Shown: positions 10,497 to 20,438 of the stretch, piece after piece
How positions within the stretch are numbered: the first letter of the stretch is position 1
Layout of the letters: every line of letters starts with the position of its first letter
Assembly (NCBI GenBank): GCA_025201365.1
Contig: JAIXMF010000100.1
Coordinates: 1-40,008 of the forward strand
DNA from: Syncephalis plumigaleata
Lineage: Eukaryota; Zoopagomycota; Zoopagomycetes; Zoopagales; Piptocephalidaceae
Length of the DNA: 40,008 nucleotides
Reading direction: 5' to 3'
Program-made: the position numbers and the translations under genes
The notes under the pieces: model-generated
The model's database searches: none
What the model was told of the DNA's origin: nothing
What the model saw: the letters and a program-made list of their open reading frames with translations, nothing else

Positions 10497-11565
10497 TCAT
10501 ATATCTAATGAACTAAACATCCAATTGTCATCATCTAATGATTCGACAACCTTATCGAGTTCTGCCATATCACTGTCAAATGTACGATTAAGCGGTGTAT
10601 TAATCTTGATACACCATTCTAGATGATCATATAATTGATCTAGTAGTTAGTAGGATAGATTATTAAACAAATACTTGTGTATTACTCTTACCTTCATTAC
10701 AGAATGATGCTTGTGATAATCGAGCATATTGCAATGTTTCAGCCCATGCACCTTCTCGTTGAAAGTCATTATCTTTACATCATTATGATTATTACTAGTG
10801 CTACTATTGCTGTAGATATTGTTAATACTTACATTGATGACTAGTAGTATGATAGAATTGAGATAGATCATATAGATGTGATGCATCCAATGGTATATAT
10901 TGTGATGTCGTTCGTGATAATGGTGTATGATTATGATTAGAGGACCTTGTAGGTACTTGTACAATAGATCGACGATCCATTCGTGTTAGATGATTTGATG
11001 TAGATGTAGATGATGTTGTCGGTGTTGTGGCTGCTGCTGCCGTTAATCGTGCCAATAGATTAGCTGGTCGATGATCACGACGTGATACTATGTTAAATGG
11101 TGTAAATGTCTGACGTACACTCCTACTATGTCGATGAGGAGTGGGTGAATCGGGTGCTGCATTCGGTGCTGATCTAGCGGAATGCGGTGCTGATGGTGGA
11201 GTGGCAAGTATAGATTGTGCGCGTGGTGGTGTCTCCAATGGATTGATGGCACGTTGACGTGTAGTAGTAGTAGTAGTAGTATTACGCGGGGATGGTGTAC
11301 GTTGATCTGATCGATGTTGACTCGTTCGCGTACCCTCTATTGTCGAGTCAGTACGTGACACTATCTGACTACGACGTCGTTTCGGTAGATCGTTGAATAT
11401 ATGTGTAGGTGTAGGATAGGGATCACCAAGATAAAAGTTTGATAATTGCGAGTGAAGTACCTGATCCTTGATCATTTGGCAGAATTCATCATTAGACAAC
11501 TCACGCTGAGGATCGTCTTCTTCCTCCTCCTCGGGTATTTCCATAGATTCAAACTCTTCATCCAT
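10497..11565 (-). CDS. Unrecognised, phospho-site-rich, mostly disordered protein
   Basis: Three exons on the minus strand, 11565-10833, 10772-10692 and 10639-10497, giving 318 residues with intact frame; the last intron ends in TACTAACTACTAG, a textbook branch site and acceptor. Not recognised. The N-terminus is acidic (MDEEFESMEIPEEEEEDD) and is followed by DEFCQMIKDQVLHSQLSNFY and then a KRRR basic patch. Residues about 85-225 are low complexity, rich in Ser/Thr/Pro/Arg, with many TP and SP sites (TPSP, TPP, SPTPH, TPF) that would suit cyclin-dependent or MAP kinases. The C-terminal 90 residues look folded: REGAWAETLQYARLSQASFC, DQLYDHLEWCIKINTPLN, and an acidic end DDDNWMFSSLDI. A nuclear, cell-cycle-regulated role is a guess from composition. 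Divergent from the TMF1-like gene. Confidence 0.75.
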
Positions 11566-11927
11566 AGTTGACTATGATAATCATAGAATACGCATATAGT
11601 GTCAAGACGTGTTGAGTAAGATGAATGCAATAACAAGAAGAAAGAAATAAACAGCAAGTGTAAACAACAACTTTGTTGACGTATATCCATCATAATGTTC
11701 GATGATGATGTTTCATTATCCGCTCTATATCTCATTCCACATCAGCTACAACCTATATGATTCTGTCACACCTACAAAGGAAATATTCTCCCTAGTCATC
11801 TTTATATATACTGGTGGTTACTTGCTTATTCACTTTCTTTTTCGTCATCTATTCTATCGTCTGTCTATTCTATCTTGTTATAGGCACGTATACACACAAC
11901 TAGTACGAGTGTGCTACTATCGTGGTT
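11566..11927. promoter_or_regulatory. Divergent promoter, 10497-11565 gene and TMF1-like gene
   Basis: 362 bases between opposite start codons. The TMF1 side is T/C-rich, a common leader composition here. The open frames across it are chance frames. No specific motif is claimed. Confidence 0.45.
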
Positions 11928-14900
11928 ATGAGTGCCTCTAAAGAGACTGGTAGCTTGCCAGTAAGTCGAACGGCATCACCGGCTCCATCGGAGGAAGACC
12001 GCGTAGGACCGCCCTCCTCGACGGGAAAGGCACACTGGACCGGTCTATTTCGACAAGCGGTCTCGTCAATGGAACAGCATATTGATCGTGTACTCGACAC
12101 ACCAACATCTCGACCTAGCTCGGGTAAGTATAGCTCGAGTAATGACATGACTTATCGCTCATAATTCACGGTCACGTCGACTGTGCGTGTATAGCAACAA
12201 GTGTGCCGGATCGTTCTAGTCCGGCTCCGATAGAACCTGCGGAGAGTAGTGATACACGACTGGCTCGTCGATTAGAGGCTACAGTGCGACAATCATTAAA
12301 TCGTCGTATACCAGATGATAATGTATCAGATACAGCGAGTAAATCACAGCAACCGCAACAGCGATCATCATCTGCTTCATCAAATAGTGTTAAATTAGAA
12401 TCTGATACGGAACAGAATGAGACAGAAAAGAATGACATAACAACAGATGAGACAGCCGCATCGGATGATATGGAAAGTCAAATGGAGAACACTTCATCAA
12501 CAATGGAAGATGAAGAAAAGGAGAGTGCTACATTGAATAACGATATAGAAGTTACTACAATAACGGATACGGAGCATAAGTCATCATCAGAAACAGCGCA
12601 GGATGATAAGGAGACTAAGCAATCACTTGATAGTATTAGTCGGCAACACTCTGATACAGTAGATGATGATACTATAGTTACGACGAATGATCAGTCACCA
12701 ACAGCTACTTCTAACGATGATCATATTAATGACACAAATGATGAAGAAAATATATGGTTGCGCGATCGTATTCGTGCTTTGGAATCGCAGATTGAGAGTC
12801 AGGCAAGTACCGAGTAAATATGAACAACAATTGTAAATTAATTAGAATTGATATAGAAAGAAAATGAGGAACGTGTACTATCTCAGCAACGTGTCATTGA
12901 TGAGCAAACACAACAATTGGCACAGAAGAATGAGCAAATTGCAGGATTGTTGAAAGAAGGTGGGTTACTTGATGTATTATTACATAATCGATAATAGCTA
13001 ATGGATAGTTATATTAGGCGAGAGTTTGGCTAAACGAGAATTGAAATCGAATAGTACGGTTAAGAAACTGCAAACTCAACTTAAGGAAGTGGAAAGGAAG
13101 AATAGTACTTTGGAACGACAACTAGCGAGTAGTAAAGAGGAGATTACGAAGTTGACGCAAAAAGTTACACAATCGAATGATGCGGAAAAGCGTATGAGTG
13201 GTAAGTTGATGATGCATTTCTACTATCGAATAATGATTCGATCTATGCCTTATAGAACAATTAAAGAAACTACGACAAGGATATGAGCAACTAATAAAGA
13301 AAAGGAACAAACTTGAAGCGGAAAACACAGAGTTGACAAATAACCAGCAAGTATTACAGGTATATTGCTCGTACACATACACATGTATATGTAATATGGA
13401 TATGGATGATTGATATAATCAATAATTAGGCATCTGTAGAAAGTTTGCAAGATGAAGTGAAACGAGAACAAGAGCGTGGACAAAGCATTCAAGTACAGTT
13501 GAATGATGAAGCATTAGTTAAGGAAGTGAGTAGTTGATCCTACAAACGAGATGACCACTAATCGTGACTATAACAGAAAAGTAAAGCGGAACATTTAGAG
13601 CAACAGTTATCGAGTGTGAATAAGGAATATGAAGAGGAAAAGTCGCGAATGAACAATGAGGTAATACATATATATACCTATACATATATATAGTTAGATA
13701 ACTAGTTGAAAATAGATCACTAGTTTACGTAATGCATTAAAGACTGCCGAGAATGATATTAATGAGCATGAGGAGACATTACGTGATGAGATACGGGTAA
13801 GTTTTCTATTGTACAGCATGCGTATATTGCTATGGTTATTAATGAATTAAAAAATAACTAGCGCTTACGTAAACGAGCCGAAGAAGCAGAGGCACGTGTG
13901 GATGAATTATTAACGAGCCATGATGACACGTCAGCAAGGGAATTGCAACAGGAGCTTGAAACATTACGTGTACAGCATACGGATAGTCTTCAACTATGGA
14001 AACGGCAGGAGGAAGAGTAAGTTCGAGTCGAGTGACACGTTAAACTAACTAGCTATTAACATTATACCGTGTAAAGACTACGCAACAGCACAGGAAGACT
14101 GGAGCGACAATATACGAATGAACAGAATCAAAAGATGAATCTACAGAAGAAGGTGGAGGAAATGGTAGGTGAAGGAAGTGATTGAAGGCGCTCGTTTCCA
14201 TATGACTAATGGGATTGCTACGCTGGTTATAGACCGCTGAACTAAATAGACGAAAAGACAAGGAAATGGAATACGTGAATAAGATTAATGAATTGACTGG
14301 TAACAATAAGGTATTGGAACAGATCATAAATAGGAGTATGTACACTTATATCGCGACAATAATAGGAGTATGCGAGTAATAAGCAACAGTTGGAAGCGAG
14401 GATAGCTCAACTAGAGGAGAAGATGGCACGCGAGAAACAGAAATACGAGTCGCAATCGTCTAGACTTGCCTCTAAATCAACGGTAACATTATAGGATAAA
14501 TATGTAACTGCGTATATATCCGTATAATTGATGGATATCTGTTTGTAATATAGGAACAATCAAGCGAGAAAAAGACGTCATCAATACGTCGATCCGATGG
14601 CTCAGTGACAAAAGATGAAAATGATGTCGCTCCTATTGTACCGCAATCGATATCGAACAATTCATCGGAAAATATCACATCTTGTGTAACACAACCAGCT
14701 AATGAGGAGGTATTGACTTATGTCGCTTTCTATCGACCGATTCATGTATTAACACTGTGTCTATGCTAATTAGATGGAGCATGAACGACGTGCAAGTATA
14801 AGTACCTCGCTTAGCAATTCACGACAGAGCATAGATAGTGTAAGATCAACGGGCACCGACTTGCCTGCGGCAAATACACGTAGATTAGAGGGACAGGTTA

Positions 14901-15267
14901 TTTCGTTACAAGCGAAGCTACAACAAATAACGCGTAGTCGAGAGGAGATGCTTGACCAGTTGGTCGAGATGACACGTCGCGCGGAGAGACTCGATGACAC
15001 GCTGGCATCACTCGAGACGATCGAGGCTGACCGGTCCAAATTACGCGATGACTACGAAGCGGCACAGTTGCAATTGAAAACACAAGCCGTCGAGATTAAC
15101 GAATTGAAAGTAAGTACCATGTGAGAATGGCTCGTCGCTAGCTAACGAGTGATCAGACGGATATGACGGAAATGAAAGAGGTATACCGACAACAAGTGTC
15201 AAGCCTTATCAATAAGATCGAGGAGTATTCACGGATGAATAGCACGGTAATTGGCGGTTCCACATAG
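11928..15267 (+). CDS. TMF1: TMF1/Sgm1-type golgin, long coiled coil
   Basis: Fifteen exons: 11928-12123, 12195-12802, 12857-12959, 13018-13200, 13256-13359, 13430-13525, 13577-13660, 13716-13796, 13862-14016, 14077-14164, 14233-14310, 14366-14482, 14554-14709, 14774-15109 and 15157-15267, giving 831 residues in one frame. Near the N-terminus HWTGLFRQAVSSMEQHIDRV (about residues 36-55) resembles the WG-F-QA...LD-VLD tether motif of TMF/Sgm1 golgins. A Ser/Asp/Glu/Thr-rich stretch follows, then almost continuous Glu/Lys/Gln/Leu heptads to the end, closing with TDMTEMKEVYRQQVSSLINK, like the C-terminal Rab6-binding (TMF_TATA_bd) block. Such golgins capture vesicles at the Golgi. The second intron starts GC (CAG|GCAAGT at 12803), a GC-AG intron that alone keeps the frame. 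The intron at 14311 uses a weak GTATTG donor. The start is the first ATG in frame. Confidence 0.85.
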
Positions 15268-16431
15268 GATGCCGCGTAATTGTGACAAGATGAATAGACG
15301 TCATAGTAGCTTGTCACTAAACGATAACATCAAAGTATGTAACACGTATACAACAATCAATAAGCCTGACTTTTATTCATTAGATAACCTATCTTTAGCC
15401 TAGTTTCTTTATTTAGAATAAATAATAATAATAATAGGCCAGAGTAGTATGGCTGTATTCAACAGTAGTTCCTTATTCATATGCTTGTTTGTTAACCAGT
15501 GTTTATTCAGTATCAATGATCAAGTATCATGCGCATAATAATGACTTCATAACACACTACCGGTAGTTGTAACAGCATGCTATTGTTGTCTATCACTTAC
15601 CATTCTTCAATGGTCGTTAACATACACACACACATTGATTAGATTGCATTCGACAATTGACAAAAATAATCTAGGCACGTATTCCTCCATCTAATTGGTA
15701 CTCATCTGCTCAATGTACTATCCCGATGTTACTTTCCATTATTTCGTTGATATAGTCCCACATGCATGATTCGAAACTTGAAAATAACGAATAGGCATTC
15801 CTCTATTTGTGTACACAATCCAGTACAACGGTCCTGTTGTGCAGAAATCAATAATCGATTGCACTATTTCCTCGTGGCAGAGCATACTGCATGAATATTA
15901 CTGGCTGGCTCTAATTATAGCTAACAGCGCAAACGTGTACTAAAGGGCTTGAATTGTCGATACTGGTATTGCTTGACCTTACGCCTCTGAACTATACGCT
16001 AATTAACAGGAACAGGTTGACCTATGTTTGTTCGGACAACCATATACTAGTTGTAGTAGATGATTGATAGTTCGAGCGTGTTGATATTCATCATTGGCAA
16101 AATGCAAACCAGTTGAAGTGGTCTAGGCCTATTATTCGAGAGGTGAAAGTATCGCTGAACATTCGCGTCCATGGATCTGTATGGAACGATATCTGAATGA
16201 TGTTCGCCAAACTACGGATGAGCACGTTTGTAGAAGTAGCCTGTCTTGTCTACGACAATACTATACAATTCTATAAGGTATCTCGCCATTACTTTAACTA
16301 TAAATAAAACGCTCTTGATGCCTCTCACTTGGTATACTCATCCGCATTCACATATTCTATTCTGATCTAGCTACACTATACACGCTTATTCTAGTTTACT
16401 CATCTATCTATTCAATTAAGCCAACATTAAC
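15268..16431. other. Gene-free interval upstream of the small peptide gene
   Basis: 1164 bases with no ORF of note on either strand, and no repeat other than a short AAT run (15419-15436). Probably the 3' end of the golgin gene plus an unusually long promoter region for the 47-residue secreted peptide. Confidence 0.5.
16299..16305 (+). promoter_or_regulatory. TATA box of the small peptide gene
   Basis: TATAAATA begins at 16299, about 130 bases before the ATG at 16432, with a C/T/A-rich leader between. The strong TATA fits a regulated, highly expressed secreted-peptide gene; this is inference from position. Confidence 0.5.
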
Positions 16432-16575
16432 ATGAAGCTCTCTGCCGTTCTCGCTATTGCCGTCGCCGTTGTTGTCGCTAGTCTGGCCACCGTTGAAGCA
16501 AGCCCCGCCCTAGATCGTCGTGCTCCTGAACCTCTTTATCCTAAGGGCAAACTTCGAGGATGGGGTTTCTGGTAG
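16432..16575 (+). CDS. Tiny secreted peptide precursor with Kex2 site, pheromone-like
   Basis: Single exon, 47 residues, too short for usual gene finders. Residues 1-22 form a clean signal peptide (MKLSAVLAIAVAVVVASLAT VEA), then SPALDRR with a dibasic Kex2-type site, and then a single C-terminal 17-residue peptide APEPLYPKGKLRGWGFW that runs to the stop. The layout (signal, short pro-region, RR, aromatic C-terminus) is that of a minimal alpha-factor-like or kexin-processed peptide precursor with one copy. Codon use is GC-biased (GTC, GCC, CTC), like well-expressed genes. It has its own TATA box and no neighbour within 500 bases. An antimicrobial or signalling role is possible; sequence alone cannot choose. 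I am confident it is a real ORF, less so of its job. Confidence 0.7.
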   Translation: MKLSAVLAIAVAVVVASLATVEASPALDRRAPEPLYPKGKLRGWGFW

Positions 16576-17124
16576 ACACGACTAGAACATTATCAAGTGG
16601 ATATATAAGTACTACAAGACCCTTTAGTGTCCATGCTATTCAAGTCATTATTACTTGGTACAACAACCACAAGTATATCTACAAGTCCATTCAATCATTT
16701 ATTGAATAAATATGTCCTATTTTGATCATTATAATTATCGTAATTCTTTGAATATCCTATGATATACTCTAGCTTACTCATTCAAACATGCGTAAACACA
16801 ATAATATCATTTCTTACTTCTTCATTGCTTTAATGTTTTGTATGAGCAATGATATTGAATGAATACACGAGTATAGACATTCATGTTTAAGATAAAGCAT
16901 TATTATTACATTTGTAAGCAACCAGACGATAAATAAATGGTTCAAATCAATGAATACTGAACAGGAATAGCAATTACAATGGCACCATTCCTATTCCTAA
17001 GAAATCATTATTGATATCTATCTAATAAACAATCCTACTAATGTTATAACCATGATATTCAATACAAATATTACAGCATAGTCACGCATCGTATTCTAAA
17101 CACCGTTACAACGCGTATTCTTTA
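16576..17124. other. Intergenic region between peptide gene and RBR gene
   Basis: 549 AT-rich bases between convergent 3' ends. AATAAA at 16706-16711 (ATTGAATAAATATG) is a likely poly(A) signal for the peptide gene. Nothing else seen. Confidence 0.45.
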
Positions 17125-19180
17125 TTAGTAGCTTCCATATTGCTGATGAAGGTACATATCGTCTTCATAGTCAAATATCATTCCACAGCATGTAAATACA
17201 TCATGAGTGGTTGTTTCGTAATGGTTCTCAAGACCATAGTGACTTTCAAATACACAATAGCAATGATAACAAATATTCTGTTCTAAGCACTGTATAAAAT
17301 TCATATTTGTGCACGTATCTGGACAAGCCATAATTTCGTCCAAATCAATATTTAAATTACGCTTCTTGATATCTCCTTCATGGATTCCTTCAAAGGCTTT
17401 AACGTACTTAGTATAACATAATGAACGGCTTCGATGTTTATCAAACTCATCATCATCCTCGAATAAGAGGCCGCAACAATAGTAAACTGAATGCATAACT
17501 GTATTCCGGTAGTGATATTCCAGCCCTTTAATGCCTTTAAAACGTCTCTCACAGAAATAGCATTGCCTCTCTAATATACTGTACGCCATACTTGAAGATC
17601 GAGCTGCCTTCAATTTTCGCAATACTCTATGAATGTCGAGATCGCATAATGTAAAGTCACTTGTGGTCAATATTCCGTCTTCCTCACCATCATCATCATC
17701 TTCTTCTTCTTCTTCTTCATCTTCGTCTTCATCTTCTTCTTCGTCTTCTTCTTCTTCTGTGCTTTCATAGTCATGATTATCATCTTCTGATTGACAGCCT
17801 GCAAAATATTGATGTCTTGTAAATGAATTGTTGGTTTGAAATAGTTTACCGCAACAGTAATAAACATCATGGTGCTTAACAGTTTCCAAATGTTGTTTGA
17901 GCTGGTCAATATTAGCAAGTGTAGCAGGACAATACATGCAGCTGGAAGTATGCAAACTCTCATAAAGCCATGGTGGGAGTCTATGTTCTGGAATCCGGAG
18001 CAGGTTGTGGAAGTTTATATTGATTTCACGAGCTTTCTGTACTCGTGGTCGTTGCTTCTGCGGCTGTTGAACTTGCACCGGCTGTACTTGTACTGGCTGT
18101 CGCTGTGCTGGTTGTACTTGTACTGGTTGTACTGGTTGTGCTTCTCGATCATTCTGTGCCAATACCAACATGTCTTCATCCCATAGATCACATTTACCTG
18201 TACTGCATAGCTTTGTTGTTTCATTCCATGATGAACCGCATTTATAGCAACTATGTCGTATCAGTGTTAGTTATAACTTCTTGATGCACAACTACATTCA
18301 TCGCCACTACTTACAATTGATGACCGCAATGACAGGTGATATGATTGCAGCCATATCTCAGCTCTACTAGTGCTTGACACTTTGTGCATCGACACCATTT
18401 GTTATCCTTGGCCATTGCTAATACGCTGCTGTCTTCGGTGTTTTTCCGTGCATCGGGTATTGCTTTATACTGAGCACACGAATAGCCTATTATCATCGTA
18501 GTAATAGTAGTAGTTAATATCAGTATGCTCCACATCTAGTATAACTATCCTACCATTATGCCATAGACATGTGCATTTAGTACAGATTGCATAATGGCAA
18601 TGGGTGCATTCGGCCAAGCAGTCATTGGCCCGTGACAACTGGGATATAGTCAACACTTTACTGCATCGTTTGTTGGGACAATACATCTAGTGAGTTCATC
18701 ATTCATTAGTCTACTCGATATCCTCATATACATATCTACTATAGCTCAGCCTACCTTTCCATTCATGTTGCTTTCCTCTTTCTTACGCTTCCATAAATCG
18801 TAGTCTTTTGCGGTGAGTAGTGATTGCACATGCTTTTCCGTTATTTCATACTGACACTCTGGAACTGGGCAGTGCAAAGGAAAAGGGTTGGTTCCGTCGT
18901 GTAGTTTAGTCTTAACATACTTGTTCATGCATGTGTCGCAATAGCCATGTTTACAACTGAGGAACTGGCCATGTACCGGTCCACGACTACTACCAGCCTT
19001 AGTCGTGGCAGTTACGAATTTGCTGTAGCAAATGCCACATTCAAAAGACACCAACTTTGACTGCGGTTGAACGTCAGCTACTTTAAGGAAGTCTACACGA
19101 GAGACAGTGTTCTCTTCCTCGTCACTGCAATTAGCAATAGTTTGCAAAGCTCCCTTTCCTTTCTGTTTAGCAGCAGCCAT
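17125..19180 (-). CDS. RBR E3 ubiquitin ligase with three C-terminal zinc-finger modules
   Basis: Four exons, 19180-18755, 18686-18554, 18486-18315 and 18250-17125, giving 618 residues. RING1 spans about 47-110 (CGIC, CKHGYCDTC, CPVPEC), IBR about 144-190 (MYCPNKRCSKV, CTHCHYAICTKC) and RING2 218-248 (CRCTKCQALVELRYGCNHIT, then CHCGHQFCYKCG). By RBR rules the thioester Cys is C233 in GCNH. After RING2 comes a Gln/Pro/Val repeat (PVQVQ-type, about 280-310). Three similar modules follow, starting near residues 348, 474 and 571, each CxxC, about 12 residues, H-x5/6-H, then YYCCG-like CC and a later His. An Asp/Glu run (398-436) separates modules 1 and 2. RBR ligases take ubiquitin from an E2 onto the catalytic Cys and pass it to substrate; the modules may bind substrate or nucleic acid. 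The exon joining RING2 to the tail is in perfect phase, so the fusion is real. Confidence 0.88.
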
Positions 19181-20306
19181 ATTGCGTAATAGTAAAAAGA
19201 AGAAATTGGCAAATATAAATTAGTTCGGAGAGTATCGATTTTATTTTTCTCCACGTGACTTGTGGTCATTGCATTGGCGGGAATACCTGCTAGTCTAAAA
19301 TGAGTTCAAAGCAAAGAAAATCTTGACTATGCTTCTATCTAGTATACTAACATGCAGATATCCTATGTATGTATATATGTATGTATTTAGCATTGTAACA
19401 GTAATTGTATGGAGATATTTGTGAAGTGTTTATTGATTACTGTGAATAAAGATAACAATATTCAATGTTAATCAATAGAGATGCTTATGAAGTCCATTCT
19501 TAGGTAAGTGGATAGCCAGTGTCATTTGTGATAGAAGGATTGAATAAACTATGATGATAATGCTTACAATTGAGTGCATAGGAGTAGCAACGAGTGAACA
19601 AATAGAATACACGATAAACAATGTAATAAACAAGCAGTAACTAGTAGAATGGCTGACTTGTCACGAATGAGCAAGGAATGAACAAGGAAGGGTGCATGAA
19701 CACGTATGCCAGTTTATTTGAAGAAGCAGTGTATGCTTGTAGGTGGTAGATAGAGTATGTAGATGGCAGTAAACAAATGAAAATACAAATAAAAGTATGA
19801 CGTAATGGTGGCATACAAGCAGATGACGGAAAAGAGTGGTAAAAGTAAAAGATGCATATAACAACGAGAGTAGTAAATGCTTAAACATTGATAAATAAGC
19901 AGGACAGTGGCAGGAAACAAAGGACTAGAACGAACAATAAACAAGGCTTATTGGTATAGTAATAATAACGACAAGTGAGCATGTAGATAGGTTAGAGGAA
20001 GAATAAAACAAAGAGATAAATAAAAGTCATAGAGATAGTATGGCAGAATAGCTGCTATTGGGAGTGTGTATGCTAAAGTGAAAGAGGAAGTAAGTGGAAT
20101 GCGAATGACACGAATAAGACGCGTATTACTGAGAAAGTAAAAGAAATAACTAGCATATAGGTAAGAGGAAGTAGACGTGTGTTGTTTACTGACAAATGGA
20201 ATGTAGTTGACACGAAGAAGACAGCATTGATAAAGAAATAAAGGAAGTAACAATGAAATGAATACTTAGAAATGGACCAGTAAATCATTAATGTCATTAG
20301 ACACTA
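19181..20306. other. Gene-free, purine-rich interval with degenerate repeats
   Basis: About 1.1 kb between divergent genes. From about 19640 the plus strand is markedly purine-rich (GA/AA-rich), giving chance T-rich frames on the minus strand (19661-20297) without coding character. Diverged repeats are visible at 20080-20250. No promoter motif is claimed. Confidence 0.5.
20080..20250. repeat. Two diverged copies of an 80-100 bp repeat
   Basis: Copy 1 from about 20084 and copy 2 from about 20165 share, in order, GAGGAAGTA, TGGAATG, TGACACGAA-AAGAC, a TATT/CATT-TGA stretch and AAAGAAATAA. Copy 2 carries about 21 extra bases between the first two blocks. Similar GAGGAAG blocks recur upstream (about 19993). 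It looks like a decayed tandem repeat. Confidence 0.5.
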
Positions 20307-20359
20307 ATAAACTGCAAAAGCTACAGGCTAAATGCGCTAATTGGTTGGGGGAAACCCTG
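20307..20359. mobile_element. Solo end of the same transposon family as 1621-2171
   Basis: The right end of the 1621-2171 element (2120-2173) aligns here over about 52 bases: TAAACTGCAAA, CTACAGG, TAAATGCGC, AATTGG, and the terminal CTG followed by TA at 20360-20361. The other end was not found within 1 kb upstream. It lies about 80 bases before the aminopeptidase start, in its promoter or leader. Confidence 0.65.
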
Positions 20360-20438
20360 TAGATTGCTTCTCCCCTCCTCTCTTCGCTATAATACGTCAC
20401 CTTTTCTTCCTTATCGTTGTCAGAAAGCTCTTGTGCAT

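Noticed and set aside
19661-20297. Several minus-strand frames of 74-101 codons, Leu/Tyr/Ser/Phe-rich, looking like membrane proteins
   Set aside because: They result from a long purine-rich plus strand with decayed repeats. There is no consistent start, splice structure or codon bias.
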